DNA from: Saccharum officinarum
Taxonomy: Eukaryota > Streptophyta > Magnoliopsida > Poales > Poaceae
Reading direction: 5' to 3'
DNA length: 64,000 nucleotides
Assembly (NCBI GenBank): GCA_020631735.1
Contig: CM036179.1
Coordinates: 23,675,063-23,739,062, forward strand
The position numbers were made by a program, and so were the translations under genes. The notes beneath the pieces were generated by a model, which saw nothing but the letters and a program-made list of their open reading frames with translations, had not been told where the DNA came from and did not search any database. Shown one piece after another: positions 23,076 to 33,216 of this stretch. Each line of letters begins with the position of its first letter. Positions within the stretch are counted from its first letter, which is position 1.

Positions 23076-25149
23076 TCATAAAGGTCTTGGCTCGGCGAGC
23101 AATCCGTCAAGCCTCGGTCTTATTCGAAGGGAGCTCCCCTCGAATGAGACAGTTGAGGTACGAAAGCGCCAGTTGGGCTCGAGGTCGGCTGGTGGTGGTG
23201 AGCCTTCCATCTGCATGATGTCAGCCCCGGTTGAGGGGGCCTTTGCCTCAGGTGGGGGGTCGAGTGACAGACTGTTGACCCCCTCTGTCGCTCCGAGGTC
23301 GATGGAAGGTTCATGAAGGTCCCTCGAGAAAACATCAGGTGGAACCGTGGTTCGACTAGACATGATTTTCGCGAGTTTGTCGGCAGCCTCATTGTATCTC
23401 CGCGCGATGTGGTTGAGCTCGAGGCCATGGAACTTATCCTTAAGGTGCCGCACCTCATTGCAGTAGGTTTCCATCTTAGGATCGTGGCAGCTTGAGTCCT
23501 TCATGACCTAGTCTATCATGAGTTGGAAATCACCATGAACGTCGAGGTGTCGAACTCTGAGCTCAATGGCGATGTGTAAGCCATTAACGAGGGCCTCGTA
23601 CTCAGCTACATTGTTGGAGGCAGTGAAGTGGAGTCAGATCACGTAGCACGTGTGAACTCCGAGGGGTGAGACGAAGAGCAAGCCCACGCCCACTCCTATT
23701 TTCATCAATGACCTGTCGAAGTACATGGTCCATAGCTCGGTCTGAATCTGAGCAGGAGGCAGTTGGGTATCGGTCCATTCCGTCAGAAAATCTACCAACA
23801 CTTGGGATTTGATTGCCTTGCGCAGCGCATAAGAGAGGGTCTTGCCCATGAGCTCGACTGCCTACTTAGCTATCCTTCCCGAGGCCTCCCAGTTCTGGAC
23901 TATCTCCCCTAGGTGGAAAGAAGAGACCACGGTCATCGGGCGGCTCTCGAAGTAGTGTCGGAGCTTGCGCCATGTCAACTCGATGGCATATAGCAGCTTC
24001 TGGATTTGTAGGTAGCGAACCTTGGTCTCTGAGAGTACTTCACTGATGAAGTAGACCGACCTCTGAATGGGTAGGGCGTGTCCTTCCTCTGCCCTCTCGA
24101 TGACTACGGCCGTGCTGACCACTTGTGTTGTCGCGGCAACGTAGAGCAACAGGAGTTCCCCTGTGGCTAGAGGGACAAGGATCAAAGGGTTGGACAGCGT
24201 TGCCTTGAGCTTGGAAAGAGCTTCTTGTCCACGAGAAATGTTTTGATTTCTTCAGGAGATGATACAAAGGGAGCGCTTTCTCACCGAGGCGCAAGATGAA
24301 GTGATTGAGAGCCGCAAGGCAGCCCGTGACCTTCTGTACGCCCTTCAGATCTCGAATGGGGCCCATTTTGGTGATCGCAGAGATTTTTTCTGGGTTGGCC
24401 TCAATGCCACGCTCGGAAATGATGAACTTTAAGAGCATGCCTCGAGGAACGCCGAAGACACATTTCTCGAGGTTGAGCTTGATGTTCTTCTCCTTGAGGC
24501 ACTTGAACACGATATCGAGGTCGTCAAGCAGGTTGTTGACTCTTTTGGATTTGACCACGATGTCATCAACGTAGGCCTTAACGGTTGTCCCGATGTGTTT
24601 TCCAAAAATGTGTTGCATGCATCGCTGGTACGTAGCCCCTGTGTTCCAGAGACCGAAGGGCATAGTAACGTAGCAATACATGCCGAACGAGGTGATGAAA
24701 GAGGTCGCGAGTTGATCGGACTCCTTCATTTTAATCTGGTGGTAGCCGGAATATGCATCTAGGAACGATAGAGTTTCACATCCTGTAGTAGAATCGATGA
24801 TTTGATCAATGCATGGCAAAGGAAAGGGAACTTTCAGACATGCTTTATTTAAACTAGTGTAGTCTACACACATCCTCCACTTTCCACTCTTTTTCTTAAC
24901 TAGTATAGGATTAGCAAGCCACTCGGGATGGTGAACCTCCTTGATGAATCCGGCCTCCAAATGCTTGTGAATCTCCTCACCGATGACCTTGCGCTTCTCC
25001 TCGTCGAAGCGGCGCAAGCATTGCTTCACTGGTTTGGAGCTGGCCCGGATCTCCAAGGCGTGCTCGGTGACTTCCCTGGGTATGCCTGGCATCTCCGAGG
25101 GACTCCACGCAAATATGTCGGCATTCGTGCGGAGAAAGTCGACAAGCAC
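23076..25149 (-). pseudogene. Tat-like reverse transcriptase and RNase H
   Basis: RT is the best kept part (24040-25149): NPILVKKKSGKWRMCVDY, then YSGYHQIKM, then YVDDIVVKS at the catalytic site. The frame shifts near 24200, and the connection and RNase H follow in pieces (23862-24185, 23634-23849, 23076-23504), including HIARRYNEAADKLAKI and VPPDVF. The multiple shifts and stops show decay. Order and motifs fit the Tat/Grande RT. Confidence 0.8.
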
Positions 25150-25155
25150 TGCTTT

Positions 25156-26983
25156 CTATTTGGGATCGAGGGTGGTGCTGACTTTCAACGCCTTCCCATC
25201 CGAGCTGGTGGGGTCGAGGGGTACGAGCTTGATGTCTTCTGCGGGCTCGAAGTTGCTGGCGTGGCGTTTGGGGTTGAGGATCTCCTTGGCCAAACTGTCG
25301 AGGTCTGTAGCCAAGGTTGCTGACTCCGCGATGGCCTCTCCATGCTCGACGCACTCCACATCACACTCGTAGGTGTGCTCGTATGAGGGCCCGATGGTGA
25401 TGACACCCTTAGGGCTCAGCATCTTGAGCTTGAGACAGGTGTAGTTGGAGACCGCCATTAATTTGGTGTAGTAGGGACGCTCAAGGATGGCATGGTAGGT
25501 CCCGTGGAACCCAACCACCTCGAAAGTGAGGGTCTCCTTCATGAAGTTGGAGGGGGTGCCGAAGCAGATGGGCAGGTTGATCCACCTGATGGGCTCTGCT
25601 CGTCTCCCTGGCATAACTCTGTGGAAGCCCCCGACACTGGGTCGAAGTTGCGTCCTCTTGATCCCCAGGAGGTCTAGGGTCTAGATGTAGATAATGTTGA
25701 GGATGCTGCCTCTGTCCATGAGCACCTTGGTGAGGCGCGTATTGGCAATGATGGGATCGACGACAAGCGGGTACACCCTAGGATTGGGGACGTAGTCCGG
25801 ATGGTCACCACGGTCGAACGTGATGGCCATTTCGAACCAGTCGAGGAAGAGGGGGGTCACAAGTTGCACGGAGAAGATCTCTCGACGCTCTCGCTTGCGC
25901 TGGCGCATGGAGAGGCACGTCGAGGGTCCCCCGTAGATCATAAAGCAGTCATGGATCTCGGAAAACCCCTCGTCCTTATCGCCGTCCTTTACCTTGGGGT
26001 CCTCTTTCTTGTCATCTTTCTTGATGCCTAGGCTTTTGAAGTATTTTTCAGAGCATGTGGCAGTCCTCAAGGTTGTGGTTTGCGGGTCCCTTATGGTAGG
26101 GACATGGTTCCTTGAGCATCTTGTCCAAGATGCCCCCGCCGAGGGGCCTCGAGGCTTCTTGCGGTTAGTAGCAGTGACAAGGTCATCTGTCGTGGCTTCG
26201 TGTTTGCCCTGGTGGTTCTTCTTCTTCCTCCTATTGTTCGTCTTGGCACCCCGGTTGGAGCTCTCAGGGTCCTCGTCCTTGCGCTTCCCCTTGTCCTGGT
26301 CGGCACCAAAGATGCCACCAACCGCCTCTTCGCCGATGGTGTAGTTGCTGACGATATCCATCAGCTCATTAGCGGTGGTGGGGGTGTTGCGGCCCAACTC
26401 CCAGACCAGCTCCTTGTAGGTAGTTTCGGAGAGAAAGGCCATGATGACGTCGGAGTCAGTGATGTTGGGAAGCTCAGTGCATTGTTTGGAGAAGCACCGG
26501 ATATAGTCACGGAGGGACTCGCCTGGCTTCTGTTTATAGCTCCTGAGGTCCCAAGAGTTACCGGGGCGCACGTGGGTCCCTTTAAAGTTCCCTTCGAACA
26601 CCCTTTCGAAGTCGTTCCAGTTGTGGATCTATCGAGGTGGGAGGTCATTGAGCCATGCTCGAGCGGTGTCTGATAGGAACAGGGGAAGCTGTCAGATGAT
26701 GACTCGGTCGTCGGTGGCCCCGCCCAACTGACAAGCCAAGCGGAAATCAGTTAGCCAAAGTTCAGGTTTGGTCTTGCCGTTATACTTGGTGAGAGTCGTT
26801 GGGGGGCAAAATCGAATCGAAAGCTAGGTCCTGTGAATGGTCTTACTAACGACTCGAGGGCCCGGTGGCTCAGGGGATGGACTCCGATCCTCCATGCTAT
26901 CCTAATGCCCACCCCTGTTCTAGTGGTGGCCTCGAGATCCGCCGTCACCGCTTCTTGCTTCTATGGCATTTGTTGATGTCGTC
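25156..26983 (-). pseudogene. Tat-like gag and protease
   Basis: The gag segment (25681-26601) includes LRDYIRCFSKQCTELPNI and a lysine/arginine-rich region. A protease follows, with VLMDRGSILNI at its active site (25690-25720). The canonical D-G-G is D-R-G here, so the protease is probably dead. The next ORF (25156-25614: HAILERPYYTKLMAV, then YTCLKLKM) is the protease-RT linker. The N-terminal gag (26751-26948) is cut by the Tekay-like insertion at 26984. Confidence 0.75.
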
Positions 26984-27479
26984 TGTAACACCCCTGGGTG
27001 TTAAGCATGCATCATCATTTCAAAGCATAAGCATTCAACATCATTGCATGTTTAACATTTTGTGATTTGTAGCCCTTTTCAAATATAACTTGAAAAGCAA
27101 TAAAATGGAAACCCTAAATTTAAAATGAATGTTAAAAAGTTGGTGTACTTTTTAGAAGTAGCAATTTTAAATAATTTAGAATAAACCAACTTGATTATTG
27201 GAGCAAAAATTTGGATTCAAATTCTCCTCAAATTCTGTTTTAAAAATTTTTCTAAATAAATGAGTTTGATTTTTAAATTAGCTTTAAATCTCAAATTTAA
27301 AATCTATTGGGAATTTGGAAAAATGTTCTATATGAAAGTTGTAGAGAATAAAATTTTGAACAACTTTTGTTTTGGGACAAATTTCTGAAAACCTCGTTTT
27401 CATCCTCAAATTTGAATTTCAAACAGAAATGTAAAATCTGGAAAATATTTGGAAAAAGAAAAATCGAAATTTCGTTACT

Positions 27480-28320
27480 GGGCTTCGCCCTCACTTCTCG
27501 GCCCACGGCCAAAGCCGGCCCGGCCCGTGTCCGCGTCGTCCCCTCCCGCTCGCCCGCGCGCGCGCGCGCGCCCGCGCATGGCGTCGTGGCGCCGCGGCAG
27601 CGTTCGGCCGCCGCGTGTCCGTACGCCGTCGAGCCGAGCGACACGCGCCCTGTGGCCCCCGCAACGTCCGCGCTCGCCTACTCCCCCTCCGCGCGCTCGT
27701 CCGCCTCGCTGCTCCCTCCATTCTCGCCCGCAGCAGCAGCCGCAGAGCTCCGCCTTCGCCATTGCCGACTCCCGAGCTCCGCCACCGCCCTAGCCTCCGC
27801 TCCGGCTCACCGCATCCGCCTCCGTCTTCGCCATCGCCGCGCCTCGTCATCGCGCACCCGGTGCTCGCCTCGGCCCGCGCTGATTCGGCCTCCACCCGCG
27901 GTAATGCCTCGCCGGAGTTCCGGCCAAGCTCACCGGAGTAACCCGCTCCGTGGACCGCACCCCTCCGCACCATTTCTCGCCCTTTTCTCGAGCGCACGAG
28001 CACCGCGCTTGCATCGCGAATCTCACCGACCTCACCGCACGGCCTATCTCGGTCGGAGCTGGCCGGCCGACGGCGTCCCGTGCCGCCGAGCCGCCATGCT
28101 CGCCGGCGAGCTCTATGCCGAGCTCGTCTGGCCACCCACTAGGTACCACTGAGTTCGCGTCGTTGAGAGGGTCACATTGGTGCCCTCCCCGTCGCCGGAG
28201 GACTCGCCGGCGGCGAGATCACGGCCGTCCGCGCCGCCTCTGACCGGCACCGGCTGACGGGTGGGCCCGTCTGGCGCATGGGCCCCGCCTGTCTGTCGCA
28301 GTGTTTCAGTCTCGGGTGTC
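27480..28320. other. GC-rich block inside the LTR
   Basis: About 840 bp of high GC, with an alternating CG run at about 27556-27569 and CCGCC-type repeats. Long ORFs exist in several frames on both strands, which is what high GC alone produces. None has a recognisable domain, so I do not call a gene. It looks like a grass gene leader or first exon and could be captured DNA. A block of similar composition lies at 56040-56950 in the other LTR. Confidence 0.5.
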
Positions 28321-30187
28321 ACAGCGGGGTGCGCGTAGCATTTAAGTCCGGTTTTGAATTTCGTTTTAAAGAAATGAATTTCCAGAAAATCTGAAAAAAG
28401 CTTCCAAAAATTCTATCTCAATAATTATAGCTCCAAAAATCAGGAAATAAATTTTAAAATGTTCCTTGTGAATAGATCTACAGTTTAAAAATATCCCATG
28501 TTATTTTTGTGACACTTTACTGTACATTTCTATTTAATTGTTATATATGCTGTTATCTTAGAAAAATTGTAGTAAATAAACTAATAAAGAGAAAAATGTG
28601 ATTCTTGTTGAATTAATCTTCTTTAGTGATATACTTTCTAGGAAAAATGCTAGTGAAGCATGTTCTGTGGGAAATTTTTGAAGTGTAGTTCAAATGCCTT
28701 TATTTGTTAATATTTGTTATTTTTAGTAGAAAGCAATATTTGTATATAACATGCTTATGAAAATTTTTGTAGCATATTAGTTTACTGTTGGAAACCTAGG
28801 AAAAATGGGGAATCTGTTGTTTGATACTTTTCCTAGTATAAAACAATTTCATGCTCACATTTAAGCCTTAACTTGTTTATTTTGTATAAGTAGTTTTACA
28901 GTTCCATTTACCTTGAAAATTTAATGATAGCTTAGTTAGGGTAAGAATACTCTACTGTAATTTTTGTAGATTTTTATCTACACCAGAGATAGGTGTTGCA
29001 GTACAACCCTAGTTAAATAAGGAATAAATGATTATTCTTTATGAGAAATTAAGAAGAATAAAATATGTTTGGTGTATCTTTGAAGCATCACTAGGTCTTG
29101 CTGATGTTGTGAGTGAGTTAGGGTGGTAAGGTTTGGTTAATTAAGGTTACTTGCTTGTGTCAGGTGTACGATAATTAGTATAATCAAATTTAGTAAACCT
29201 TGGGATACATGTTCTTGGATGACATGGACTACCTTGTAGAAGATGAAGTTTTGCACTAACTGCTCATTCCATGTGCTCGTCTGCATCTCATGTCACTTCA
29301 TCATTCCATCATATTACGATGCATCATTCACATGCCCTTATGCACTTGCATCATACAGGATCGCAGGAGGACTCGCAGGCAGCAGTACCGGAGGAGCAGG
29401 CTTGGACGGACCAGCAGGAGCCCCAGGCACAGGAGGTGCCCGAGGAGGAAGAGCCAAGCGAGGAGCTGCCAGAGTGCGTCGACCACCATCCTAGCTCGTT
29501 CGAAAGAGGCAAGCCCCGGAGCATTATAAGTCTCCTATTTTATAAAAGCTATTCTTACTTACCTGATTTATAGTTATATATTGTTGCATTAAAGTTATAG
29601 GAGTTGAGTGAAACCGTTGTTGCATTACTATCCTTGTCCACCAGAATAATGTTACCTTATTAGTTCAGGATCGAGTAAATCGCTTAGCCATGCTTAGATC
29701 GGTAGAAGCCAGGTGATTTCCTGTCACCTGCGAGTTATAGGTGAATACCTGGCTATGGTTAGCAGTATTTGTGAATCTTGATAAGTAACCAAGTGTTGGT
29801 GAATAATTGGAGACCGGACGGAAAAGTTGGAGGCAACCAGACAGGGTTCTGGGGTGCTGTTAGTTTTCTGTCTGTGTCGATTAAGGACCGATCGTTGCTC
29901 GTCCCTCTTGTCATGTTGAACGCATGCCTCACATTTAGCTGGCCGAATAAAGTACCTTTCGACCGCGAAGCTAGCGACACTTTTCGAGCCGGGATAAACT
30001 CGGGTTGGCAGACTGGTGTTGAAGGGAGTGTACGGGGACGCGAAGAGTAAGCCCAAGGTGCGTCCTGGCAGTCGGGCGGTCCCTGGGTAGTGCGATCCAT
30101 GATTGTTATCCCGCGGCTTCTTGGAAAGTGTCATTGGTGATCTACGCGACCCTGACGGGGGAAGCATGGTTTGTGTGAGGAATAAAT

Positions 30188-30248
30188 CTCCAGCTGGATA
30201 GGAATTCGATTCGAATCGCCGTCGCTCCCGGTTAGTGAGCACTTGACT
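30188..30248 (+). promoter_or_regulatory. 61-bp block identical in two diverged LTRs
   Basis: The block CTCCAGCTGG...CACTTGACT is identical to 59483-59543 although the two LTRs otherwise differ widely. It contains an ATTCGATTCGAATCG inverted repeat and lies about 240 bp upstream of the TATA box. It may be a conserved regulatory element. Confidence 0.6.
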
Positions 30249-30477
30249 CGAGCTACGGCATCGTAGTGTTAACGATGGAACACTGTTGGTTATGTGGATA
30301 AGGTTGAATATGCTAAACATGAGATAGTAACCTTTGATGCTAATGGTTAATCAAGTGATTGTTTTAGTAATAGGTGCTTACCTAGCATGAATAGGTTATC
30401 ATAAAATGATGCTAAAAGTACTTATTATTAGTTATTCCTAATAACTTATGCCTTTCGCAAATGAGTCAAGCCAGTAC

Positions 30478-30487
30478 ACTATATAAA
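30478..30487 (+). promoter_or_regulatory. TATA box of the Tekay-like LTR
   Basis: ACTATATAAAG lies about 530 bp before the LTR end. It is followed about 25-35 bp downstream by CCTTGGTGTCA, which is conserved at the matching place in the second LTR. That segment is the likely transcription start and start of R. Confidence 0.6.
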
Positions 30488-30532
30488 GCCTTGCATGCTC
30501 CTTGGTGTCATGTTGTTTCTGGTTTATGACGG

Positions 30533-30589
30533 GTAAGTCTAGCTGAGTACATTCTCGTACTCAGGGCGTTGTTCCCATTGTTGTTGCAG
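30533..30589 (+). other. Leader splice donor and first acceptor
   Basis: GACGG|GTAAGTCTAG is a strong plant splice donor just after the predicted start site. TTGTTGCAG at 30581-30589 is the nearest acceptor. Both are kept in the second LTR (59836-59890). A 55-57 base intron would be at or below the usual plant minimum. The donor may instead join to acceptors at 31551-31552, 31796 or 33216. Confidence 0.45.
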
Positions 30590-31016
30590 ATGGTCAGATG
30601 TACTACGGGTACTGCTCCAACTGTCTGTATCCGGCGATGGGTGACAACTAGGACCTTGGGCAGAGGTCGTTCCGTTTGTCTTATCTACTGCTTTTGTGGA
30701 CCATGGCTATCTACTGGCACTGTAATTGAACTAAGGGTGTGTGCGTAAAACTATTTGCTTCCGCTACTTTATGTTGAACTATGTTGTAATAACTTTTATT
30801 TCTGAACTCCGATGTATTTTACCTTATGGTCGACTTCATGTATCGTGTGAACTGTGGCTGCTAAATCAGTACGATCTTGGTTGTATGTTGGTTGGTTTGA
30901 AATCCTTCGTGATTTCACGGAATCTCGAGTTATACGGGTTTAAGTTTGTTAAATTAACCGCCTCGGTGGGAGATTGGCTTACTTAATCTCGTATAATTAC
31001 GTTGATCCGTTACAGC

Positions 31017-31028
31017 TGGTATCGGAGC
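31017..31028 (+). other. Primer binding site of the Tekay-like element
   Basis: TGGTATCGGAGC, two bases after the LTR end CCGTTACA at 31014. It is a one-base variant of the initiator methionine tRNA complement seen in the other elements here. Confidence 0.85.
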
Positions 31029-31796
31029 ATGGTTTAGCATGTGACTGTTCACATGAGTATTTAAAAACAAAACTGTGTTTTCAAATGAGCTTTTGAACTT
31101 AAAAGTGTGCCAGTGGTCATATCCCTTATGCCCGATAAGGACTCTAGGTGGCTTATTTAAGTACTAACTTGGGGGTTTGCATCATATTTAAATTTCGTCG
31201 CTCATACGGCGTGCTATTGTATGAGTGCCATTCACTTGAGTGGTAATGTATGGATCAATTACCTCTACGCCTTGGTAAGTGAGAGTTGTGAGTGCATGGT
31301 CGGATACACTGCCGATCTAGGGGAGTGCTTAAGTGATTCCGAAGTACTCACGTGCCATGCGCATGTTTGTATGAGGGTATCATTGAGGGGGAATTCCGTC
31401 ATACCGTGACGATGCCGTCAATAGGACGATGATTCGGGTAGTGATTACCGTTATACTCGTATCTGGGGATGCGTGTAGAGCGAGTAACTTACTTTACTGC
31501 TTTCTTGCATATTTTCATACTGTGAGGTTTGGGCTGAAGTGATTTTCTGCAGGTACATAACAGCGCTTTCGAGTAGCACGTATTAGTTACGTTACAAGAG
31601 ATCGTTGTATGCCACCGTCTATTCCGTTAGTAGTTATTGATTTTCTAAGTTTGTGAGGACGTACGGAACGTGCATGCATCATGTTATGCATTTCATTCAT
31701 GGCATTGTTCCTCCCCTTATAAGTTGCTTATCTCATTTCGATAAAAATGCCAACTTAAAAATTTGTTCTCACCCCTGTAATAAAATTTTGCTACAG
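31029..31796 (+). other. Leader of the Tekay-like element
   Basis: Untranslated region from the PBS to the extra ORF. It contains TTTTCTGCAG (acceptor-like, to 31552) and ends in a T-rich stretch and TTTTGCTACAG, an acceptor directly before the ATG at 31797. Its first ~700 bp match 60331-61120 in the second element. Confidence 0.6.
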
Positions 31797-32849
31797 ATGG
31801 CCCGTACCAAGCAGACAGCCCGCAAGTCCACCGGCAGAGCTCCCCGTCATCAGCTTGCTCCGCGCACTCGCCAGCGCCACACTTTTCTTGGAGAGTTTGG
31901 GATGCCTACACTTTTGTGGAGAGTGCTCAGTTATGTAGGTTATCCTGATGGGATGGAGCCCCGCTACTTTTGGTCAAATGAGCGGATGGGCGAAGGACTT
32001 TTGGTGACTGTGGAAGCGGTAGTTCGTTCCCGAGGTGATGGTTCTGAGTGGACCGGTTGGCATTTTGAGTCAACTGGCAGGACCCCTGAAGAAGCAGCTG
32101 AGAGGGCAGCCTTTGGGATCCTGAGGGATATCATGGATCGCTTTCCTCAGGAGTTGGCAGCAGCTATAGTTGGAGTCTTTCCGAGGGGCAACCCCTCCAC
32201 TGACTCGTGGCAGCAGGCAAGGGGCAGATCTTTGGAGGTTAGCGCAGCAGAGGCACAAAACAGTGACAACCCTGCTATGAGTGCCATGTTCGCAGTGATG
32301 AGGGCCTTCGATGGAGTGGAAGGTAGTCTGAGACGTGTTTCTAGTGCTCTTGGTCAGGCTCGTGATGACCGCCGTCAGCTTCAGAGAGATCACGACGCCG
32401 AGATTGAGAGGCTCACCGCTGAGATGGCTCAGTTGGCTCGTCAGAGAGATCAGGCCACTCAGAGGACTGTGGTTTTTGAGGGAGATGTACGTGCCCTGAG
32501 AGAGCAGCTTGAGCGACTGACCACCGCCCACAGGAATGCTGAGAGCATGTTGGCTCATGTGCTCCATCAGAGGAATGAAGCCTGGTCCGCAGAGAATGTG
32601 TTGAGAGCTAGACAATTTGAGCTAGAGCAGCGGTTGGCCGATGCAGAGGAGTACAATGATAACTTGCATGAAGAGGTCCATATGCTAAACAATCAGCTTA
32701 ACCCTTATGACCTCCCTGGCGCAGCCGAGATGGATTTGGATGTGGACGAAGATCCTGCAGAGCCCGTGGCGCCAGCTGAGGAGCACGACGACGCTGCAGT
32801 TGGCGGCAACGCCGACGTCTCTGACCTAGACAGCGACCACGATGAGTAG
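31797..32849 (+). CDS. Extra ORF with a histone H3 N-terminal tail mimic
   Basis: 350 aa from the ATG at 31797 to TAG at 32847-32849, uninterrupted. Residues 2-13 (ARTKQTARKSTG) are identical to the start of histone H3. One residue is then missing and RAPRHQLA follows where H3 has KAPRKQLA, so K4, K9, S10 and the T3/T11 sites are kept while K14 and K18 are replaced. There is no histone fold. Residues about 36-116 form a compact domain ending GWHFEST...EEAAERAAFGIL, which recalls a double-stranded RNA-binding fold (weak inference). Residues about 170-302 are a coiled coil, and 311-350 are very acidic. The ORF lies between the PBS and gag, on the sense strand, and begins directly after a splice-acceptor-like TTTTGCTACAG. 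A longer upstream frame from a GTG at 31653 exists, but the ATG start is preferred. The function is unknown; an H3-tail decoy or chromatin adaptor is possible. Confidence 0.85.
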   Translation: MARTKQTARKSTGRAPRHQLAPRTRQRHTFLGEFGMPTLLWRVLSYVGYPDGMEPRYFWSNERMGEGLLVTVEAVVRSRGDGSEWTGWHFESTGRTPEEAAERAAFGILRDIMDRFPQELAAAIVGVFPRGNPSTDSWQQARGRSLEVSAAEAQNSDNPAMSAMFAVMRAFDGVEGSLRRVSSALGQARDDRRQLQRDHDAEIERLTAEMAQLARQRDQATQRTVVFEGDVRALREQLERLTTAHRNAESMLAHVLHQRNEAWSAENVLRARQFELEQRLADAEEYNDNLHEEVHMLNNQLNPYDLPGAAEMDLDVDEDPAEPVAPAEEHDDAAVGGNADVSDLDSDHDE

Positions 32850-33216
32850 GCTAGTAGTTGTTGCGCTAGCTACTAGGTCCCGCTTGCATGATCTTTTGCG
32901 TTGTTGGCACTTGAGCATGTAATAATGAGTAGAAAGACTAGAGCTTGATGTAATGTTGGAAAGCTTGGATGTGTTTGTGACGATATCCGAACGTCAAAAG
33001 TCCAGTGTATGTATGCTGGCAACTTGGTTGTAATGGACGCGATGTGTGTGCTTTAAGTAATATAATTAGTGATGTTGTGTTAATTGGAATGACTTATTGT
33101 GCCCCTGTTTTATTGTATGAATTTGTTCTCTCCAGTGAATTCAGTTCGGCATAATTTTTCATTCGGTTGCAATTTCTACAACATCACCTAATAATTACTG
33201 TTGCTGAAACATGCAG
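32850..33216 (+). other. Spacer between the extra ORF and gag, with a splice acceptor
   Basis: About 360 bp with no ORF, becoming T-rich toward its end. It finishes with CTGAAACATGCAG at 33204-33216, and the gag ATG begins at the next base. An acceptor placed exactly before a start codon also precedes the extra ORF, so each protein could come from its own spliced RNA. Confidence 0.5.

Larger units (their letters stand above)
1..26983 (-). mobile_element. Decayed Tat/Grande-like Ty3-gypsy retrotransposon (oldest layer)
   Basis: This is the host layer for the nested insertions. Reading on the minus strand, gag, protease, RT, RNase H and integrase follow each other from about 26983 to 21948, in broken frames. 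Downstream of pol, an additional ORF runs in the opposite direction (plus strand). Pol followed by an antisense extra ORF is known for the Grande/Tat lineage of plant Ty3-gypsy elements. The element is interrupted by the Copia element at 249-19317 and by the Tekay-like element at 26984. Neither LTR of this element is in the window: the 3' end lies left of position 1, and the 5' end would lie beyond the Tekay insertion and the gap. Lineage assignment is from gene order and protein motifs only. Confidence 0.75.
26984..31014 (+). repeat. 5' LTR of the Tekay-like element (4031 bp)
   Basis: It starts TGTAACACCCC, repeated exactly at 37675, and ends CCGTTACA, two bases before the primer binding site. 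It has an AT-rich start, a GC-rich block (27480-28320), a long AT-rich stretch (28320-29340), and a conserved promoter-proximal part (29500-31014) shared with the LTR at 54884-60316. No protein-coding function is supported. Confidence 0.88.

Noticed and set aside
27367..28152. Long overlapping ORFs of 95-261 codons in the GC-rich LTR block
   Set aside because: They occur in several frames on both strands, are Pro/Arg/Ala-rich and have no domain; high GC alone produces them.
31653..31796. N-terminal extension of the H3-mimic ORF
   Set aside because: It begins at GTG, lies in the leader and ends at a splice-acceptor-like sequence; the ATG at 31797 starts exactly at the H3-like residue.
32070..32615. 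181-codon minus-strand ORF opposite the H3-mimic gene
   Set aside because: A shadow of the conserved plus-strand ORF, with no family resemblance.
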